Origin: Porphyridium purpureum
Taxonomy: Eukaryota > Rhodophyta > Bangiophyceae > Porphyridiales > Porphyridiaceae
Reading direction: 5' to 3'
Assembly: GCA_008690995.1 (NCBI GenBank)
Contig: VRMN01000007.1
Location: forward strand, 124,001-188,000
DNA: 64,000 nt
Below are positions 1 through 9,345 of this stretch, piece by piece. Each line of letters opens with the position of its first letter. Position 1 is the first letter of the stretch. Both the position numbers and the translations under genes were made by a program. The notes under the pieces were generated by a model, which saw only the letters and a list, made by a program, of their open reading frames with translations, was not told the DNA's origin and did not search any database.

Positions 1-1573
1 TGCGGTCGCTGTGCGTGTGCCCGCCGATATCCTGCCGCGTGTGCATCGTAAAATGGATAGCGTCAGGCGAGTGGTCGCTTCGCGAAATCAGCAAGCCGCC
101 GTATGGACAGAAAAAGTCCAGCTCTGGGCGCGACGCCCGACTCAGCCGACTCCAGTCTCGAGACGCCAGGGCGCCACGTTCTGGCGCACTGCCGCCTTCA
201 GACCCGTCAGGATCGCGTGCGCTCGCTTTGCCGGCGCCCTTGGCGTCGTCGACGTCCAGAAAGTCGCAGGCCAGCATGAGCAGATTGAGCAGCCCGTTGT
301 CAAACTTGGCGTTCAAATTAGCAATCTCGTTGGTACATCCAATCATGCCGCTGCCGGGTGCTTGATCCCTCTCCATGTACGCACGATACGGAAACGCCGC
401 GCGCAGATCTGTCGGATAACCAAAGCGCGTGCCCAGCACATCAAACAGAGGGTTCTGCTTCATCATGCCCCCCAGAGAGTCCCAGTGAATCGCACGGCTA
501 CTATCAGGCCACATGGTGGCATTCAAGTAGCAAGTAGCATACGCCTGAGCGTGCGGGTGTGCGAAAAAGTTGTAGCCGCGCCGCGCAAACGCGACGTACA
601 TTACGTTGTTCTGTTCGTTCTTGCCCTGCCCTTCAAACGGCTGACCGCTCGGGTACCAGCCGTACGTCAGAAAATTATAGTTTGCCAGCATGCAGCGTTT
701 GAAGAACAAGGCAGCGCGTTGATTTGACACGCCATCGCGCGCCTCGTCGAGCTCACCTTCGATCGCCATAAGCTGGATTGGCGTTTGCTGGCACAGCGTG
801 ATCCAGTTGGATGTCGTCGCGACGCCAATGTCGAGGCACGCGATGCACCAATCCATGTTCTGTGCCAGAAAGGTGCGGAAGCGGTCGCGCTGCGCAGGCG
901 ACATGGAATTGTAGTGAAAGTCGTACGCCATGGCCAGGTGCAAGCCGCCGGCAAAGCGGCGCGGCTTGGGCCTGCACCCATTCCAGCGCGCGTACGCGTC
1001 AAGGACTTCCGCCAACTCGTGCGCCAGTTTCTCGTTCGGAAAGAGCAGCAGCTTGAACGCCAGGATGGCAAGCTTGGCCGTGAAAATTGTCCATGACGTG
1101 TAGTTGTGGCCCTCGATCTCCTGCAGCTCGTCAAACTTGCCGTGCAGCAGTGCGTGATACTGATTAAATCCATTCGCGTAGTATCCAACATTACCCAGCC
1201 GATTCTTGCGCGGATTCTGCTGATGCGTGACTCTCCAGCTCCACCTGCACTTTTCCTTATCATTGTAGTCCTTGATCGTATGCGACAGCAGAAACAAAAC
1301 GCCTTCCATAAAGCTCAAAGCATCACGGCCCACCACCGTACCTTGGAGGCGCTTACGCAGCGCATCCACATCTTCTGGCCCGAAAAACACGCGCGGGTGC
1401 ACGCCAGGCGGCGGAGCCATGCCGAGACGTCGAATCGGCAGCCCGGTGCCGTCCAGCACGAGCTGCATCGGCGCCGGCCCGACGTCACAGCCAGACCCGT
1501 GCGCGAAGAACTCGGCAATGCCGCGCACGCTTGCGCGCAGCTCGGCGTCGTTCATACACTCCACCTCCATCAT
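1..1573 (-). CDS. Heparinase II/III-like polysaccharide lyase (partial, runs off left edge)
   Basis: An open frame on the minus strand runs from an ATG at 1573 (an in-frame stop lies about 60 bp further upstream) to the window edge without a stop, giving at least 524 residues. It begins MMEVECMNDAELRASVRG. The N-terminal two thirds are helical and Trp/Tyr-rich with NYTSWT and WYPSGQPFEGQGKN, resembling the alpha/alpha toroid of heparinase II/III and alginate-lyase-like proteins. Near the edge it enters a segment with SRSDHSPDAIHF and RQDIGGHTHSDR, which resembles the start of the beta-sandwich domain of that family with its conserved His. Such enzymes cleave uronic-acid polysaccharides by beta-elimination. 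No signal peptide is visible, so the site of action is unclear. The C-terminus is missing from the window. The family call rests on motif resemblance by eye. Confidence 0.6.
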   Translation of the reverse strand, partial: MMEVECMNDAELRASVRGIAEFFAHGSGCDVGPAPMQLVLDGTGLPIRRLGMAPPPGVHPRVFFGPEDVDALRKRLQGTVVGRDALSFMEGVLFLLSHTIKDYNDKEKCRWSWRVTHQQNPRKNRLGNVGYYANGFNQYHALLHGKFDELQEIEGHNYTSWTIFTAKLAILAFKLLLFPNEKLAHELAEVLDAYARWNGCRPKPRRFAGGLHLAMAYDFHYNSMSPAQRDRFRTFLAQNMDWCIACLDIGVATTSNWITLCQQTPIQLMAIEGELDEARDGVSNQRAALFFKRCMLANYNFLTYGWYPSGQPFEGQGKNEQNNVMYVAFARRGYNFFAHPHAQAYATCYLNATMWPDSSRAIHWDSLGGMMKQNPLFDVLGTRFGYPTDLRAAFPYRAYMERDQAPGSGMIGCTNEIANLNAKFDNGLLNLLMLACDFLDVDDAKGAGKASARDPDGSEGGSAPERGALASRDWSRLSRASRPELDFFCPYGGLLISRSDHSPDAIHFTMHTRQDIGGHTHSDR

Positions 1574-1691
1574 GCCAGGCCGTGCAAACAACGCTCCTTG
1601 TCTCTCTTTCTCTCCCTCGCAAGCTGCAGCTTCGCATCACGCTGTCTCGCGCCTGCCCGCTCGCTGCGAACTAGGGTTCCTCCAATTGCGC

Positions 1692-3359
1692 TTACCCTAA
1701 TTTTAGGGGTTGAGGTTCAGTTATACTGTACTCAGCTGTACCTGCGCTGGAGCTGTACCTGCGTTGTGCGTGCGGGAGCCGCGGCAGCAGACGGAGCAGC
1801 ACGACATACATGGCGCACAGATGCAGGAACGACGAGACGGTGACCACGTATGTGGGTAGGTCTGGCCACCGCTTGATGAGACATGGAAGCCTGCGCACAA
1901 ATTCGTAAGCCGCGTGGCATGCCACAATATGGCATGTCACTGCGACGGCGCGCCATCGGTGTCCCGCCGCTGCTGCTGCTGACGAGGAGGAGGAAGAGGA
2001 AGTTGACTTGGATGGAGGCATAGAGTCATCGATGCCTCGGAAGAAAAAGAGATGCACGCACACGTTCAAGAGTTGGCTGCCGACGTACGCTAGACTCGAG
2101 CCCTCTCGGTCCAGCAGCGGGAAGACAGACAGCATGGCTACGGCGTTCATCCACACGCTCAGCCACGGAGCGTCCGAGCAAAGCATGGTGACTGCCGTCA
2201 GCGGAAGCAGCACATGCTTTTCGTGCACCTGGTAGGAAAAGAGGAAAAAGCTCAGCGACACGCCAGCACAAGCAAGCACAAAAGTTCGCCGGTCCGGTTT
2301 GGTCAGCACGCTGAGACAGAATGGCGCACTGGCCAAAAGCGTTGCGCAAAGACACGCCCACGGAGTGACTCGCCGCAAAGGTCGGTAAAAGAGACCCAAA
2401 GAACACCATGCGTTTGCAACCTTGTCCTCGTACACCCCGCGGTGAAGAGGGAACACGCGAAGCAGGACGGCACGAACATCGTCCCAAGTACCGAGCCACG
2501 GCCACCAAACTGAGGCAAAGGTTACGAATACAGCTCCTGCAAGAATAAGTAGATATGTAAAGGCGTGCGCTAGGCCTGACGCGCGCAGCCGTTGCGAGGC
2601 CTTGCCGAGCAGGTAAAACGCGACTGCCAGCGCGTAGTAGAGGTTCATTTGTTTAAAGTTGAGCGCGAGGCAGAATGCGAAACACCCCAGCGCGTCCGGC
2701 ACGAGTGAGTCCCGAAGAAGCAGCGCCACAGACAAGACGAACAGCCCCAGGCCGACTGCATTGTACTGGAAATGCGCGTGGTCAATAAGAACCAAGCAGG
2801 GCATCGCAACCAACACAGCGAACAAAGCGGTTTCATCACGCTCAGCCGCCGTTCTCCGAGTCGCATACGTGGACGCAAACAACGCGACGGCCGGAAACCA
2901 TACCAGCAAGTCTGCGACTATGACGCTGTTTCTCATCCATGCGCGAAACACCTCGGACTCGAAGCCACGAGATGTGACCAAGGCGACCGACTCTGGCGGC
3001 GCGAAACTCGCAAACAAGCGCGCCATGTATGCGGATAGGGGTGGGTAATCCAGACCCCAGTACTTCAGATCATTGAGTTCCGATTCCACATACCACATAC
3101 GCGGCGGTAAGTTCACCGTGAGCTCCATCCAGTGGCGCTGGGCCTCGAAATCGCCGTACATCGGGGGCAAGCCTTCTCCAGAATACGGGTACATCGCCAC
3201 CAGACTGTGCCACAAAACGGCAGCCAGCGTAATCACCGCAAGAGCGCCGCGGCGTGGCCCTACCGGCATCGCGCTCGCGCTTCCATCCAGCGCCACTCGC
3301 GTGACTGCTCGTGCCTGCTCGGCTTCTGTGTCTGTTCGCGCCGATGTCTCGTCCTCCAT
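1692..3359 (-). CDS. ALG6: ALG6-type dolichyl-P-Glc: Man9GlcNAc2-PP-dolichol alpha-1,3-glucosyltransferase
   Basis: This 555-residue polytopic membrane protein matches the ALG6/ALG8 family. The first lumenal loop carries YGDFEAQRHWMELT and YWGLDYPPLSAYMARL, and later segments carry HAHFQYNAVGLGL and YQVHEKHVLLPL, all family signatures; these fit ALG6 better than ALG8. The enzyme adds the first glucose to the lipid-linked N-glycan precursor in the ER lumen. Length agrees with animal and yeast ALG6 (about 500-550 residues). The start is the ATG at 3359, ahead of a short hydrophilic tail. A Ser run near residue 450 and the serine/alanine-rich loop after it look lineage-specific. The gene shares its upstream region with the GT92 gene on the other strand. 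Confidence 0.9.
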   Translation of the reverse strand: MEDETSARTDTEAEQARAVTRVALDGSASAMPVGPRRGALAVITLAAVLWHSLVAMYPYSGEGLPPMYGDFEAQRHWMELTVNLPPRMWYVESELNDLKYWGLDYPPLSAYMARLFASFAPPESVALVTSRGFESEVFRAWMRNSVIVADLLVWFPAVALFASTYATRRTAAERDETALFAVLVAMPCLVLIDHAHFQYNAVGLGLFVLSVALLLRDSLVPDALGCFAFCLALNFKQMNLYYALAVAFYLLGKASQRLRASGLAHAFTYLLILAGAVFVTFASVWWPWLGTWDDVRAVLLRVFPLHRGVYEDKVANAWCSLGLFYRPLRRVTPWACLCATLLASAPFCLSVLTKPDRRTFVLACAGVSLSFFLFSYQVHEKHVLLPLTAVTMLCSDAPWLSVWMNAVAMLSVFPLLDREGSSLAYVGSQLLNVCVHLFFFRGIDDSMPPSKSTSSSSSSSAAAAAGHRWRAVAVTCHIVACHAAYEFVRRLPCLIKRWPDLPTYVVTVSSFLHLCAMYVVLLRLLPRLPHAQRRYSSSAGTAEYSITEPQPLKLG

Positions 3360-3383
3360 CCAAACAACTTACCGGCTCATGAC

Positions 3384-3400
3384 AAACGGTTTAACGGTCC
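3384..3400. promoter_or_regulatory. Double AACGG element
   Basis: The sequence AAACGGTTTAACGGTCC lies 25 bp upstream of the ALG6 start. AACGG is the core of MYB-type binding sites (known from plant MSA elements). The same double element recurs at 23900-23926 and 59414-59443. A regulatory role is inferred. Confidence 0.35.
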
Positions 3401-3537
3401 ACATTCGGATTCTAGCAAAATGGCACCATTCAATCAGTCGCTGTACAGAGAACCTTTCGTGTCCCGTTTTTATGGTAAAACACGCGTGTTTGATGAGAGA
3501 ACGATCGAGCGCACAGCCAATCAACCTCGTATCAAAA

Positions 3538-3555
3538 CGCGATATTTTAGTAGTG
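3538..3555. promoter_or_regulatory. TTTTAGTA-type promoter element
   Basis: CGCGATATTTTAGTAGTG lies about 180 bp upstream of the ALG6 ATG. It is nearly the same as the element upstream of COX6B (15791-15809, read on the minus strand) and belongs to the recurrent set described in the findings. Confidence 0.45.
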
Positions 3556-3600
3556 TACAGTGCGCGCGCTCGCAAGGGTGCCGCGCGGGTTGTGGGGTTC

Positions 3601-3609
3601 CTATAAAAG
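3601..3609 (+). promoter_or_regulatory. TATA box
   Basis: CTATAAAAG followed by TGGCGCG sits about 280 bp ahead of the GT92 ATG. The small basic protein gene has nearly the same box, CTATATAAAAGTGCGGCG, at 30662, which supports a true core promoter. Confidence 0.55.
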
Positions 3610-3886
3610 TGGCGCGTTTTGATAGGGACGTGCGCCTGGCGCGGTGCTTTTGTTGCACGCGCACGATGTGGGCACGCGTCAAAGGCTGACGAGCGCAAGC
3701 CGGCACGCGCTGCTGCTGCCGCTGCCGCTGCTGCTGCCGCTGTCTCCGCCGCTGTCTCCGCCGCTGTCTCCGCCGCCGTCTCTGCAACAACTGCTGCTGG
3801 AGTGGCCGAACAAGCAGCGGTTTTGGACGCCGTGTCAACACCGAGGCTGCAGGAGGAAGGCTCTATGTGTGTGTGTGTGTAGGTCG

Positions 3887-5680
3887 ATGTCACAGCGATG
3901 GGGGACGATGGCGATGGAGCGCGAGAGTGGTCTGGAGCTTTCGCACGCGCGACGGCTGGAGAGCGTTGTGCGCAGACAGATGCCACGAGCATGGCGGGCG
4001 GTGTTGGTTGTAGCGATGTGTTTGGCGATGTGTGTGCACGCGGAGCCCTTGGACAACGGCAACGAAGGGTTTGCAGGTCACAAAGAACTGGCAGATCAAG
4101 CTCGGCAACGCGAGCTGGATCGATGGGGGATCCAGGTGAAAATGACAAAAGCAGAAGAAGGCTTGTGGCTTGAGGCGTACGTGTTGCCGTACAGCTTGAA
4201 GCGCGTACCTCCAAACAAGGGCGCGGACCCGGAAGGGTTTGTGATTGCCATGATTGCGTATCGGCTGGAATACATCTTTTCCAATGCGACCGAACGCATC
4301 GGCGAGTTGCAGAACGCATGCGTGATCGACGACACAGTCCAGTCGAGCCAAGTGTGGATCAGAGAAAACTTCAAGGAGGAGCGAGGGCAGTTTCCTCGTT
4401 GGGGTGCGGCGCTGGTGTTCTGCATTTTTGATTTCGCGATCGTTGAGAGATACTTTGAGTCGGTGGCTCACTTTCGCCACGTCATTCAGTTTTTGGACAT
4501 GCGCACCGACTTTGCACAGCTCCTGAGGCCATACATGCCGCGCGGGCTTACTGTGTGCGTGCCGACCCTGTTTGGCGACCAGTATGTGCTGCAACCGCGA
4601 CGTTTACGCGCTTTCATTGCACAGTACGCTCAGTACTATCGGCGCGAGCATGGCATGGAGCGCTTGTTTATATATTCGGACAATGAGGCGCTGGTTCGCA
4701 TTATTGCCGACGCGGATCCGGACCTCCAAGTCATTTTTCTTGACCGCTGGAATCGAAAGTCGCACTACCATGGCCAGCGATTGGCGCAACTGGACTGTTG
4801 GCTGAGAGCCTTGCAGTTGAACAGTGAGTGGACGCTGTTTGTGGATCTTGACGAAGTGCTGACGTGGCCATTTCAGGGCATGACGTGGAGCGAAATCTTT
4901 GGAGAATCCACACAGGCGCTCAGCTTTGGTTCGGAGCGTGCATTCAGTGCGTTTGGAGATTCTGCGGCATCCACGCCAGTCCGAGCGGCGGACGAGATAT
5001 CCGACGCTGACGGCGCCCGCGGAGCCAATCAAGACGATTTTGAGTTCAGTGTTGTGAATATTAGGCGCATCCGCAGACTGTGGGTCGATGAAGCTCGGAT
5101 CGCGCAGGCTGGTGAGGAAGGCCTGTTTTTTGTAGATACAGACGCTGGTCACGTGGAGCAGACTGACGATTCGACTCAACTTGATATCGTGACACTGGAC
5201 GCGTTGTACAGGTGGCGCTCAGAAACAAGCGAAATCGAGTCGTGCATCAACGGCTTTTTTGGTGCCCGAAAGTACGCGATGCGCGGCAATGTGTGGAATG
5301 GCTATTGGCCAAACGCCGTGCACGACTATGCACACTTTCCAAAGGGCCTGTATCGAGGGTACATGTGCGACACCGACTCTAGTGGTGTGTTCTTGAAACA
5401 CTTTCCGATCGCCAAGACGTTCACGAAATTATTGATGGCGAGGGTACCGGACACTGCGGACGATCCAGAATACTTGGACCGGGTTCTCTTCTCGCCGCGC
5501 ATCGCGCCAAACATCCCGCGATGGAGCCGAGATGGCTTGCTCAACAGCGGGAACGAGCCGAACGAGACACATGTGAGCGCAGGCACTGGTGCCGAGTCCG
5601 GGCCCAAGCCAAAACATCCGCTGGATCGCCTGTTCTGCAGCAAGGCGATGAAACGAAGCCCGGTCGCCGCCAATCGTTGA
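3887..5680 (+). CDS. GT92 (DUF23) family glycosyltransferase, type II membrane protein
   Basis: The product has 597 residues from the ATG at 3887 (a second ATG at 3908 is also possible). A hydrophobic anchor or signal occupies residues 36-51 (AVLVVAMCLAMCVHA), as expected for a Golgi or secreted enzyme. The catalytic region carries GMERLFIYSDNEA, then a GQRLAQLDCWLRAL helix and WTLFVDLDEVLTWP, whose DLDE at about residue 320 is the metal-binding DxDE of GT92. C-terminal KYAMRG and VFLKHFPIAKTF segments fit the family. GT92 enzymes transfer sugars, often galactose, to glycans; the donor and acceptor here are unknown. A second, double-domain member lies at 9346, so this locus may serve one glycan. 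Confidence 0.8.
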   Translation: MSQRWGTMAMERESGLELSHARRLESVVRRQMPRAWRAVLVVAMCLAMCVHAEPLDNGNEGFAGHKELADQARQRELDRWGIQVKMTKAEEGLWLEAYVLPYSLKRVPPNKGADPEGFVIAMIAYRLEYIFSNATERIGELQNACVIDDTVQSSQVWIRENFKEERGQFPRWGAALVFCIFDFAIVERYFESVAHFRHVIQFLDMRTDFAQLLRPYMPRGLTVCVPTLFGDQYVLQPRRLRAFIAQYAQYYRREHGMERLFIYSDNEALVRIIADADPDLQVIFLDRWNRKSHYHGQRLAQLDCWLRALQLNSEWTLFVDLDEVLTWPFQGMTWSEIFGESTQALSFGSERAFSAFGDSAASTPVRAADEISDADGARGANQDDFEFSVVNIRRIRRLWVDEARIAQAGEEGLFFVDTDAGHVEQTDDSTQLDIVTLDALYRWRSETSEIESCINGFFGARKYAMRGNVWNGYWPNAVHDYAHFPKGLYRGYMCDTDSSGVFLKHFPIAKTFTKLLMARVPDTADDPEYLDRVLFSPRIAPNIPRWSRDGLLNSGNEPNETHVSAGTGAESGPKPKHPLDRLFCSKAMKRSPVAANR

Positions 5681-6735
5681 CTTGAACGCGAGCAGCGAGG
5701 CGCTTGCGCTGAGCCGCGCGTGCCTCGATGACGCGACGTCCCGCAGCGCATGCCATCTTTGGCGCCACTTCAGACACCCGACGGCGCGCCATCAGCGGCC
5801 TGCACCGCTTGGTCGAAATCGCTTCTAAACACTCCTACGCAGCACGGTGCAGCCACTCTACTCCCTAGTACCGGACCTGCCGCCGCAAACCCCACGTGGC
5901 AAGCCGCGCAGCTCCAGTCCCTCCGCACAGTACCCCATCCTGTACCGTGCAGTGTACCTGTGCCGATCTTGGCGCGCCAGCGGCGAGCGCACGATCTGTC
6001 GCGCGGTACAGCGCGAGCGCGGCGCCATCTCGCGCGACGCGCTCGCGGTACAGTGCGCATCTGCGCGTGTTTCACTAGCAAGCGCGTGCGCGCCGCGCTC
6101 GCCCCCCTTCCGTGACTCAGCAGCGCGACAACGTCTAGTAAACCGCGCTCGTTTTAGTAGACGCGCGCCTGGCGTGCGCTGCGAGACACACAACCACCCA
6201 GAAACCTTGCGCGAGCGGTGTGGGTGGAGAAAGAGAGGAGAAGAGAGAGAGAGAGAGAGAGGGGAGAAGAGGGTGGAGAGGGTGGAGTGGAAAGTGTGAG
6301 AGACGGGAGACGAAGCACGCGTGCGCGACGTTCGCCATCTGGTCTTCTTCTCGGGCATTGGTTTGTCGCTCTGATTTTTACCCCCTGGGTTTCCCTGGTG
6401 TGTCCTGTGTGGTTGCACGGTTGGGGGAAGGAGGGTGTGCGTTGTGGCGGGTGGTTGTGGGGCGTTCTCCCGTGTGGCGGGAAGGAAGGAGGGGTGGGAG
6501 GTCGCGGCAGCGGGAACGGCGGGTGCGCGGTGTGGTCGGTGGGAGGGCGGGTTTTGGTCGGGGAGCGGGCGGGCGGTCTGTAGCGGCGGACGCGCGGGGA
6601 CGTGGGTGTGGTTTGGGCGTGCGCGGGTTGGGCCTCAGGAGCGTCTGCGCGGAGAGAGCGTGCAAGGTGTGATCGGCAGATTCACGCAGGTGCGTGAGCG
6701 CGCGTAGTGGGCGGGAAGCCGAGATTTTGGCGGAA
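5681..6735. other. Gene-free spacer and probable long leader of the bHLH gene
   Basis: No convincing ORF is present. The first 450 bp contain several GTAC-core words (CAGTACC, CTGTACC, GGTACAG). A near-perfect inverted repeat spans 6133-6162 and carries GCTCGTTTTAGTAGAC. A purine run (GA repeats) covers 6226-6280, and 6420-6660 is strongly G-rich on the plus strand. Confidence 0.6.
6147..6162 (+). promoter_or_regulatory. TTTTAGTA-type promoter element inside an inverted repeat
   Basis: GCTCGTTTTAGTAGAC pairs with the upstream GTCTAGTAAAC (6133-6143) to form an inverted repeat with a 7-bp spacer. The left half GCTCGTTTTA is shared with the elements of the NAD kinase, LCMT1 and LURP-like genes. 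It lies about 575 bp from the bHLH ATG, further than usual. Confidence 0.4.
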
Positions 6736-7776
6736 ATGGACGCAGAGCTAAAGGCGGAGGAGCTGGCGCTGGCCGGCACGGGCCTGTCCGAGGCTCGTGA
6801 CACAGAGAGGGCCGACAGACGACCGGCAGAGGACACCCACGTTTCGAGCGGTTTGGCAGGGAAGCGCTCGGCGCGGGAGGATTCGTGGGTTTGTCCGACA
6901 AGCTCCCAGTCGCACAACCAGGACGGGAGGCCAAAGGACGAGCCGAATCGTGAGGAGGAAGACGACGACGAAGATGAAGAGGGCGCGCCGCTCACGGCCG
7001 CGCAGAAGAAGCGCCGACTGGAGCGTTTGCGGCGAAACCTTCTGCACGAACGCATGATGGAACTGAATGAGCTGGTCATGTCCGGGCGCCCGGACTGGCG
7101 CAAGCTGGACAAGGAACTCGTGATGAGGAACGCGATCACAATCATCACGTCGACGCGGACAGAGCTGACGGCCGCGCGTACGGAGCTCTCGCTCCTCAAG
7201 TCCGAAAACGCCCGCCTTCGCGAGGAAAAGCTTGAGCTGCGCGAGGACAAGAGCAACCTGCGCGCCGATCTGGATCGCAGCAAGGAAGAGTGCAGAAACC
7301 TGCGTGCCGATAATGTGGCCCTTTGGCAAGCCATGCGCAGCAACGGCTTGATTCCTGGCGTCGGGCGCGGCTCGTCGGCGCTGGACGCGTCGAACAACAC
7401 GCTGGCTCAAAAATACGCGCAGCTCAAGCTGCCAAACCCAGAGGATGATCTCGCCACCCCAGAGCCCGGCGTGCTGAACGGCCTGCTCTACTCGCAAGCG
7501 CAGGCGCAACAGAGGCCAGAACAGTTGCCAACTGCACAGAGCCCGTTGCAAAGTGCGCCGGCGCCAATGCCATCCGTGGCTCTGCCGGCATTGACCCCGG
7601 AGATTGGCTACGCGTCGCCCCACTCGTTCGGCAAGTGGCTTTCGAGCGCGGACCCTGAGCGTGGTGCGCAGCATCAGTCGCTGCTCGCCGGTTTGGAGGC
7701 CGACCACCTAGACCTCGACGGTCTGATGTCAAACGGGACGGCGCTGGGTGACTGGCTGCAGAAGGGCCTTACGTAG
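6736..7776 (+). CDS. bHLH transcription factor, ILR3/bHLH group IVc-like
   Basis: The 346-residue product starts at the first ATG (6736); the frame is open further upstream only from a GTG. An acidic stretch (residues 73-82) precedes a basic helix-loop-helix at about 90-146. Its basic region LERLRRNLLHERMMEL aligns with the plant ILR3 type (E, LRR and the terminal EL conserved), including the Glu that contacts the E-box. A leucine-zipper-like coiled coil follows at 148-200 with LREEKLELREDKSNLRADL, closely resembling the ILR3 group. In plants these factors act in iron and metal homeostasis; that role is not shown here. The C-terminal third is Pro/Ala/Gln-rich and ends in an acidic segment that may activate transcription. 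Confidence 0.75.
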   Translation: MDAELKAEELALAGTGLSEARDTERADRRPAEDTHVSSGLAGKRSAREDSWVCPTSSQSHNQDGRPKDEPNREEEDDDEDEEGAPLTAAQKKRRLERLRRNLLHERMMELNELVMSGRPDWRKLDKELVMRNAITIITSTRTELTAARTELSLLKSENARLREEKLELREDKSNLRADLDRSKEECRNLRADNVALWQAMRSNGLIPGVGRGSSALDASNNTLAQKYAQLKLPNPEDDLATPEPGVLNGLLYSQAQAQQRPEQLPTAQSPLQSAPAPMPSVALPALTPEIGYASPHSFGKWLSSADPERGAQHQSLLAGLEADHLDLDGLMSNGTALGDWLQKGLT

Positions 7777-7796
7777 CGGAATGGCACGTACGCTCA

Positions 7797-7802
7797 AATA
7801 AA
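7797..7802 (+). terminator. Polyadenylation signal of the bHLH gene
   Basis: AATAAA occurs about 20 bp after the bHLH stop codon and 85 bp before the next gene's ATG. It is the consensus eukaryotic poly(A) signal in the expected place. Confidence 0.5.
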
Positions 7803-7886
7803 TTACAAGTCGTTTGTTCGCAATGGTGGAGAAGAAAACGCAAATAACGCGTGAAGGCGCCGGTACTGGTGCACGTGCGTGCGATC

Positions 7887-8924
7887 ATGCACTGGACGCG
7901 CGGCGTGCTATTGCTCGGTGCTGGCATATGCGTGGGCGCGGCGCTGGCCACAGTCCAAATCGATGAAGTCATCTACCAGGTGCGCAGGCGCGCGTCCAAG
8001 TACCGTGACTACGTGCAGAATCTGATGCGCCCCGCGCGCATCATCCTCGTGCGGCATGGCGAGTCTCACGGAAATGTAGACAAGAGCGTGTTTGCGTACA
8101 CGCATGATTCAAAAGTCCTCCTGACGACGCGTGGCTGGCAGCAGGCGCGCACAGCAGGGCGCAAGCTGCGCACAATCCTGGGCACGGGCCCCACGTGCGT
8201 GTACCTGTCGCCATATGCGAGGACAAAACAGACGCTGTGCGCGATCCTCGCGGAGCTCGACCCGCTGTGCGTCAGCAAAATGCGCTACCGCGAAGACCCG
8301 CGACTACGCGAGCTCGAGTTTGGCAACTTGCAGAAGATGGACTTGCAGCGCGAGCTGATGGCTGAGCGCGAGATTTGTGGGCGCTTCTACTACCGATTTC
8401 CGCACGGCGAGTCTGGCGCGGACGTGTATGACCGTGTCGGGCTGTTCCTGGCGTCCATTTTCCGCGAATTGGACTCGCGCGCGCGCCCGCGCTGGCAAAA
8501 CGTCGTTGTGGTCGCTCACGGCTTGGTGATCCGAGTGCTTCTGATGCGCTACCTCAACTGGACTATCGCTGAGCAATTTGAAGGCGTGTGGAACCCGCCG
8601 AACTGCGCCATCTGGGTGCTGGAAAAAATTCCAGGCACCGGGACTTACCGGCTGGTTACGGATGGCATTGAGTTTGGCGCAGACAAGGGCCCGCTGCCCG
8701 AGGTCATGCGCACAAGGCAAACTTGGAATTGGGCGCACGAGGGACCCAGATGCGAGCTGTGCAGTGATGAAGTGAGTTCAGGCACTCTATCCCATCACAG
8801 GAGCCAGCACGTGTGGGTTGAGCTGGGAAAAGATACCACCGGCACTCGCGCGGACGAAGGCCGAGCGATCTCTCATAGTGCGCTCTGTGTTGACGCAAGC
8901 TCACGTCGCGAAGCGACCAGCTGA
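7887..8924 (+). CDS. Membrane-anchored histidine phosphatase (phosphoglycerate-mutase-like)
   Basis: The product has 345 residues from the ATG at 7887. Residues 6-23 form a hydrophobic anchor (GVLLLGAGICVGAALATV). The catalytic domain begins with ILVRHGES (RHGE at 56-59, phosphohistidine), then SPYARTKQT with the phosphate-binding Arg, LRELEFGNLQ, FPHGESGADVYDRV with the acidic residue, and VVVAHGLVIRVLL with the second catalytic His. The order and spacing fit histidine phosphatase branch 1, close to the broad-range phosphatases of plants and yeast rather than glycolytic mutases. The substrate is unknown. The C-terminal 60 residues are polar and probably disordered, with a CELCSD Cys pair of unknown meaning. 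Confidence 0.8.
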   Translation: MHWTRGVLLLGAGICVGAALATVQIDEVIYQVRRRASKYRDYVQNLMRPARIILVRHGESHGNVDKSVFAYTHDSKVLLTTRGWQQARTAGRKLRTILGTGPTCVYLSPYARTKQTLCAILAELDPLCVSKMRYREDPRLRELEFGNLQKMDLQRELMAEREICGRFYYRFPHGESGADVYDRVGLFLASIFRELDSRARPRWQNVVVVAHGLVIRVLLMRYLNWTIAEQFEGVWNPPNCAIWVLEKIPGTGTYRLVTDGIEFGADKGPLPEVMRTRQTWNWAHEGPRCELCSDEVSSGTLSHHRSQHVWVELGKDTTGTRADEGRAISHSALCVDASSRREATS

Positions 8925-9345
8925 ATCAGTCTCCTCGGCAGTACGGTTGGACGCCGGGTATAGTGGTGCGTCAGGTAACGGCGTCACCAAAAGAAATTGC
9001 CTTCGCCCCGCGAGTCTTTTGCGATACTGTCCACGACGTGCGACGTGAGTTCGCCGGCTCCCACGGGAAGATGAACTGACGGGTCGCAGTGCATTCACAT
9101 TGTAAACATGGTCCAGAGTTTGGCCGCACACTCACTCGAGCGAGTTTGACTGCGGCGCACCGCTAAGCGCAGTGTTTCCTTGCTCTTCTTCCTCTGCTTC
9201 TTCCTCGTCCGTATCAACTGATTACTGTTTAGTTGCTCTGTAAACAAAAATTCAGCGCGGCACGAGTGACGGTGCCTGACTGATCAGAAGAGAAGGTGAA
9301 CAACGAGCCGTATCGTGCACATGCGGGCATCAGGACGATCCAAGC
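8925..9345. other. Intergenic spacer
   Basis: This 421-bp stretch lies between two genes on the same strand. It contains a pyrimidine-rich tract (9180-9210). I see no ORF, TATA box or recurrent promoter element in it. Confidence 0.5.

Larger units (their letters stand above)
3360..3886. promoter_or_regulatory. Shared upstream region of ALG6 (-) and GT92 gene (+)
   Basis: This divergent spacer holds an AACGG-type repeat at 3384-3400, a TTTTAGTA element at 3538-3555, and a strong TATA box CTATAAAAG at 3601-3609 reading toward the GT92 gene. A CTG/CCG/TCC-rich simple repeat (3708-3780) and a GT run (3862-3880) lie in the probable 5' leader. The forward frame is open from 3644 but begins at GTG and encodes only these repeats, so I treat it as non-coding. 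Confidence 0.5.

Noticed and set aside
667-1843. Several 100-240-codon frames over the heparinase-like gene
   Set aside because: They are shadows in other frames; the true frame is the edge-crossing minus frame with family motifs.
3644-3886. 81-codon extension of the GT92 gene
   Set aside because: It starts at GTG, encodes Leu/Pro/Ser and CVCVC repeats, and precedes a good anchor that starts at a proper ATG.
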